From: an uncultured Opitutia bacterium
GTDB lineage: Bacteria > Verrucomicrobiota > Verrucomicrobiia > Opitutales > Opitutaceae
Direction: 5' to 3'
Length of the DNA stretch: 59,597 nt
Assembly (NCBI GenBank): GCA_903872505.1
Contig: CAIQKV010000014.1
Location: 1-59,597, forward strand
Of the stretch, positions 56,646 through 59,597 are shown piece by piece. Made by a program: the position numbers and the translations under genes. The first letter of the stretch is position 1. Each line of letters opens with the position of its first letter. A model generated the notes under the pieces. The model was not told the origin of the DNA. It made no database searches and worked only from the letters and a program-made list of their open reading frames with translations.

Positions 56646-57152
56646 ATGCGCCGCACGTTCATCACCTTCCTCACCCTGCTCCTGCTCTGGGCGGTGGTCG
56701 CGCAGGTGAACCACGTCCTCGACGGGCACGTATACCTCTTCGTCGGCGGCCTCTTCGTCACCTACGCCGCGCTCTCGCTGCCGCTCCGCGACGGCCTCGC
56801 CGCCGTGGTGCTCGCCGGGCTGCTCTGCGACGCCGGCGTCCCCGTCCCCTTCGGGCTGCATGCCCTGCTCTTCGGGGCGGCGCATGCCGTGGTGTTCAAC
56901 ATCCGCGACCATGTGCCCCGCGAGGAAACCGCCGCGCGGGTCGTCATCGCGCTGCTCCTCAACCTCGCCCTGTTCCTCGCGCTGTCCTTCGCCCTGGTCG
57001 GGCGCGGGCCGGCCCCGGGCGCCGTGTGGCCGCGGCTGATCCTCGACCTGGTCTGCTCCCAGGTCGGTCTCGCGTTGGTCGCACCGTGGTTCTTCGCGCT
57101 GCAGTCGCGCACGCTGGTGCTCGCCGGCGTCGAGCGCGACAGCCTCGCCTGA
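56646..57152 (+). CDS. mreD: Rod shape-determining protein MreD
   Basis: A 168-residue membrane protein with five to six helices (FITFLTLLLLWAVVAQVNHV, LLLNLALFLALSFALVGRG). The typical MreD features are low-complexity hydrophobic stretches and GLLCDAGVPVPFGLHALLF. It links MreC to wall enzymes. It lies 77 bp after mreC. Confidence 0.8.
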   Translation: MRRTFITFLTLLLLWAVVAQVNHVLDGHVYLFVGGLFVTYAALSLPLRDGLAAVVLAGLLCDAGVPVPFGLHALLFGAAHAVVFNIRDHVPREETAARVVIALLLNLALFLALSFALVGRGPAPGAVWPRLILDLVCSQVGLALVAPWFFALQSRTLVLAGVERDSLA

Positions 57153-57163
57153 GGCCCCGCCCC

Positions 57164-59146
57164 ATGGCCACGCACGACACGAACCTCGCCGGCCGCTCCG
57201 GCAGCCTGCTGGAGTCGCACAAGAACTACCAGCCCCGCGTGGTCTTCTTCTATTTCGTCGTCGTGTTCCTCCTGCTGGTCCTCGCCGGCGGCCTCGCCTA
57301 CCAGCAGCTGTTCAACCGCGACCGCCACCGCGACTCCGAGCGCGTCCAGAACCAGCGCCGCATCCTCGTGCCCGGGCCGCGCGGCAACATCTACGACCGG
57401 GAGGGCCGCCTGCTCGTCGGCAACCGCCCGCGCTTCGCCGTCGTGCTCTACCTCGACGAGCTGCGCCCGGAGTTCCGCCGCGAGTTCATCCGCATCCGCA
57501 AGAACTACCGGGACACCGGCGACAAGGACCTCCCCACCGCGCCCCAGCTCGAGCAGATCGCCCGCGTGTCCGTCGTCCAGCGCTACCTCGACCAGGTGAA
57601 CGACATCCTCCATCGCGCCGCCACGGTGGATTCCGCCGACCTCGTGCGGCATTTCGCGCGGCAGCTGCTGCTGCCCTACACGCTGCTCGACGACCTCGAG
57701 CCCGACGATTACGCGCACCTCGTCGAGGGCCTCCCCGTGCGCTCGCCCCTCCAGGTCATGGCCTCGAGCACGCGCTATTACCCGTACGGCTCCGCCGCCG
57801 CGCACACCCTGGGCTACGTCGGGGTCGAGTCCGACATCGAGGCCGAGGACTTCCCGGGCGAGGACCTCAAGACCTTCAAGATGAAGGGCACCGTCGGCCG
57901 CGACGGCCTGGAGAAGGTCTTCGACGCGCGCCTGCAGGGCGAGGCCGGGGGCACGATCTTCCGGGTCGATCCCACCGGCTACAAAATCAACCCGCCCCTC
58001 GAGAAGCGCCTGCCCGTGCAGGGCAAAAGCCTCGTCACCTCGCTCGACATCGACCTGCAGCGCGTCGCCGAGGAGGCGATCGGCGACCGGACCGGCACCG
58101 CGGTCGCGCTGGACATCCGCACCGGCGAGGTGCTCGTGCTGGCGAACAAGCCCGACTACAACCTCAGCGACACCTCGCCGCACATCAGTCACGAGATGTG
58201 GCAGAGCATCCTCGACCGCGGCGCGCTCCTGAACCAGGCCATCGGCGGCGCCTACCCGCCCGGCTCCACGTTCAAGATCCTCTCCGCCATCGCCGGCCTG
58301 CGCAGCGGGCGGGTCACCCCCGACGAGTCGCTCGTGGACTGCGACGGCGTGGTGAAGATCGGCAACAAGCTCTTCTACTGCGACAACGGCCGCGGCCATC
58401 ATCACGACGTGAAGCTGTCGGAGGCCATCGGCAACAGCTGCGACATCTATTTCTACGAGGTCGGCCGCCTGGTCGGGGCGGACAGCCTCGCCGCCGAGGC
58501 CCGGCGGTTCCACCTCGACCAGCGCACCGGCATCGAGCTGCCCAACGAGACCTCGCGCATGCTGATGCCCACCATGGCGTGGAAGGAAAACCAGCAGGGC
58601 GAACGGTGGTTTCCCGGCGACACCGCCAACATGAGCATCGGCCAGGGCTTCGTCCTCGTCACCCCGCTCGACATGGCCTGCTTCGCCGCCTCCGTCGCCC
58701 GCAACGAGGTCTTCACCAAGCCCACCATCCTCCACCATCCCAACGCACCCTTCCAGCACACCGAGCCCATCGGCCTCACCCCTGCCCAGCGGTCCGCTCT
58801 CATCGAGGGCATGGTCGGGACGACGGTGTACGGCACGGCCAAGGGCATCAACGCCCTGCCGGCCTACCAGGTCCCGGGCGTGCGCATCGCCGGCAAGACC
58901 GGCACCGCGCAGAAGCGCGTGCTCAAGGACGGCCAGATCGGCACCATCAATTTCGCCTGGTTCATCTGCTTCGCGCCGGCCGACCACCCCGAGATCGCCG
59001 TCGTCGTGATGCTGGAAGGCGACACCATCGGCGAGACCTTCGGCGGCGGCCTCAACTCCGCCCCCGTGGCGAACCTCATCCTCCGGAAATATTTCGAGAA
59101 GCGGAACCACCCGTCCGCCTTCGTGCCGCCGTTCAAGGCGCCGTGA
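57164..59146 (+). CDS. mrdA: Penicillin-binding protein 2 (transpeptidase)
   Basis: A 660-residue class B PBP. The N-terminal helix (VVFFYFVVVFLLLVLAGGLA) is followed by a dimerisation domain. Transpeptidase motifs are S368-x-x-K (PPGSTFKIL), S425-x-D427 (GNSCDIYFYE) and K578-T-G (AGKTGTAQ). The SxD form instead of SxN is usual for PBP2. It crosslinks peptidoglycan for elongation with MreBCD. It starts 11 bp after mreD. Confidence 0.94.
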   Translation: MATHDTNLAGRSGSLLESHKNYQPRVVFFYFVVVFLLLVLAGGLAYQQLFNRDRHRDSERVQNQRRILVPGPRGNIYDREGRLLVGNRPRFAVVLYLDELRPEFRREFIRIRKNYRDTGDKDLPTAPQLEQIARVSVVQRYLDQVNDILHRAATVDSADLVRHFARQLLLPYTLLDDLEPDDYAHLVEGLPVRSPLQVMASSTRYYPYGSAAAHTLGYVGVESDIEAEDFPGEDLKTFKMKGTVGRDGLEKVFDARLQGEAGGTIFRVDPTGYKINPPLEKRLPVQGKSLVTSLDIDLQRVAEEAIGDRTGTAVALDIRTGEVLVLANKPDYNLSDTSPHISHEMWQSILDRGALLNQAIGGAYPPGSTFKILSAIAGLRSGRVTPDESLVDCDGVVKIGNKLFYCDNGRGHHHDVKLSEAIGNSCDIYFYEVGRLVGADSLAAEARRFHLDQRTGIELPNETSRMLMPTMAWKENQQGERWFPGDTANMSIGQGFVLVTPLDMACFAASVARNEVFTKPTILHHPNAPFQHTEPIGLTPAQRSALIEGMVGTTVYGTAKGINALPAYQVPGVRIAGKTGTAQKRVLKDGQIGTINFAWFICFAPADHPEIAVVVMLEGDTIGETFGGGLNSAPVANLILRKYFEKRNHPSAFVPPFKAP

Positions 59147-59597
59147 CGCGGACGCGCCGGCGCGCCTCGCGGTGCGCCTGCCGCGCTTGGCGGAAGACCG
59201 GTTCGGGCGCCAGCCACGTTGCCCGCGCCCCGAACCGCAGCCGCTGCAAGTCCGCCACCACCGGCGATGTCTCCCCGCCCGCCTCGGCCAGCGCGCGCAG
59301 CCAGCGGCCGGCCTGGGCCCGCACCGGATCGATCTTGCCTCCGGACGCGGTGCTCCGAAACCGGCGCCACCAGTCGCGGCCAAATTCGCGCCACGCCCAG
59401 CCGGCCCCCGCCAGCGCGGCGAGCCCGCCCAGCAGTTTCGCCAGGCGGCGCGCGTCCCACGGCGCGGTCACCCACGCCTTCAGCCGCGCCACCGCGTCGG
59501 CCAGCGCCGCGCGCAGCTGCTTTCCGGAATTTTCCGTCGCCTGCTTCACCGCCTTCAGCGTCTCGACCTGCGAGCGCTGGTCGAAATTCACGATGCG
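59133..59597 (-). CDS. C-terminal part of a gene running off the right edge (transglutaminase-like family?)
   Basis: An open frame runs from 59133 to the right edge on minus. The residues seen include VNFDQRSQVETLKAV, then one hydrophobic helix (LAKLLGGLAALAGAGWAW) and an Arg-rich tail. The pattern (F-D-Q-R-x-Q followed by a helix) resembles the C-terminal end of DUF3488/transglutaminase-type membrane proteins, but the core domain lies outside the window, so the call is weak. A GTG at 59591 could be an internal codon. It overlaps the 3' end of mrdA by 14 bp, converging. Confidence 0.5.
   Translation of the reverse strand, partial: RIVNFDQRSQVETLKAVKQATENSGKQLRAALADAVARLKAWVTAPWDARRLAKLLGGLAALAGAGWAWREFGRDWWRRFRSTASGGKIDPVRAQAGRWLRALAEAGGETSPVVADLQRLRFGARATWLAPEPVFRQARQAHREARRRVRVTAP

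Overview
The window is high-GC DNA with dense coding on both strands. It looks like a chromosomal segment of a free-living Gram-negative bacterium. The best guess is Verrucomicrobiota, close to Opitutaceae. That rests on the gene families (long-form PurF, secreted protein with a pappalysin-type C-terminal domain, Thivi_2564-type membrane peptide, PTS-IIA fused to a diadenylate cyclase, mreBCD with PBP2) and on the many intergenic palindromes. It is inferred by eye, not by a search. No tRNA, rRNA, CRISPR array or intact insertion sequence was seen.

Layout. 1-1799 (minus) is a sugar-type catabolic operon: aldolase/decarboxylase of the HUMPS family, zinc alcohol dehydrogenase, SDR. 2005-4278 is a c-di-AMP (ydaO-type) riboswitch followed by a KimA-like potassium importer. 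4400-7032 holds a phospholipase-D-like lipoprotein and a Gfo/Idh/MocA oxidoreductase. 7237-18771 is a purine region: purF-purM on minus and purL on plus, with a secreted zincin-like protein and an SD-scarf-like protein between them. 18772-28074 is a mosaic of small accessory genes. 28163-36712 carries membrane and transport genes plus an expanded family of secreted paralogues and lipoproteins. 36794-39164 is an octaheme cytochrome c with a small membrane protein. 39180-59597 is mostly core: xerD, infA, tadA, sod, a TolB-like propeller, an Mrp ATPase, rpmG, a PTS-IIA/diadenylate cyclase fusion, nuoA, dnaG, rpoD, tatA, a KefB-type antiporter, mreB-mreC-mreD-PBP2 and a partial gene at the right edge.

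The most unusual structure is in the accessory mosaic. The last 78-104 bp of purL recur twice downstream (19236-19313 and 20127-20230), each time ending exactly at the stop codon. A single small gene sits before each copy. The last 76 bp of a CPBP-protease gene are likewise duplicated (25759-25834 and 26566-26641), again with one small gene between the copies and again ending exactly at the stop codon. This looks like repeated insertion of one-gene cassettes at the 3' ends of host genes, with the tail regenerated. No integrase is present in the cassettes.

Two other themes run through the window. First, there is a potential c-di-AMP/potassium circuit: a synthase, a riboswitch-controlled importer, and an antiporter with two RCK_C-like domains but no obvious RCK_N domain. 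Second, there are many different palindromic, REP-like elements in intergenic DNA, two of which appear to have entered purL in frame.
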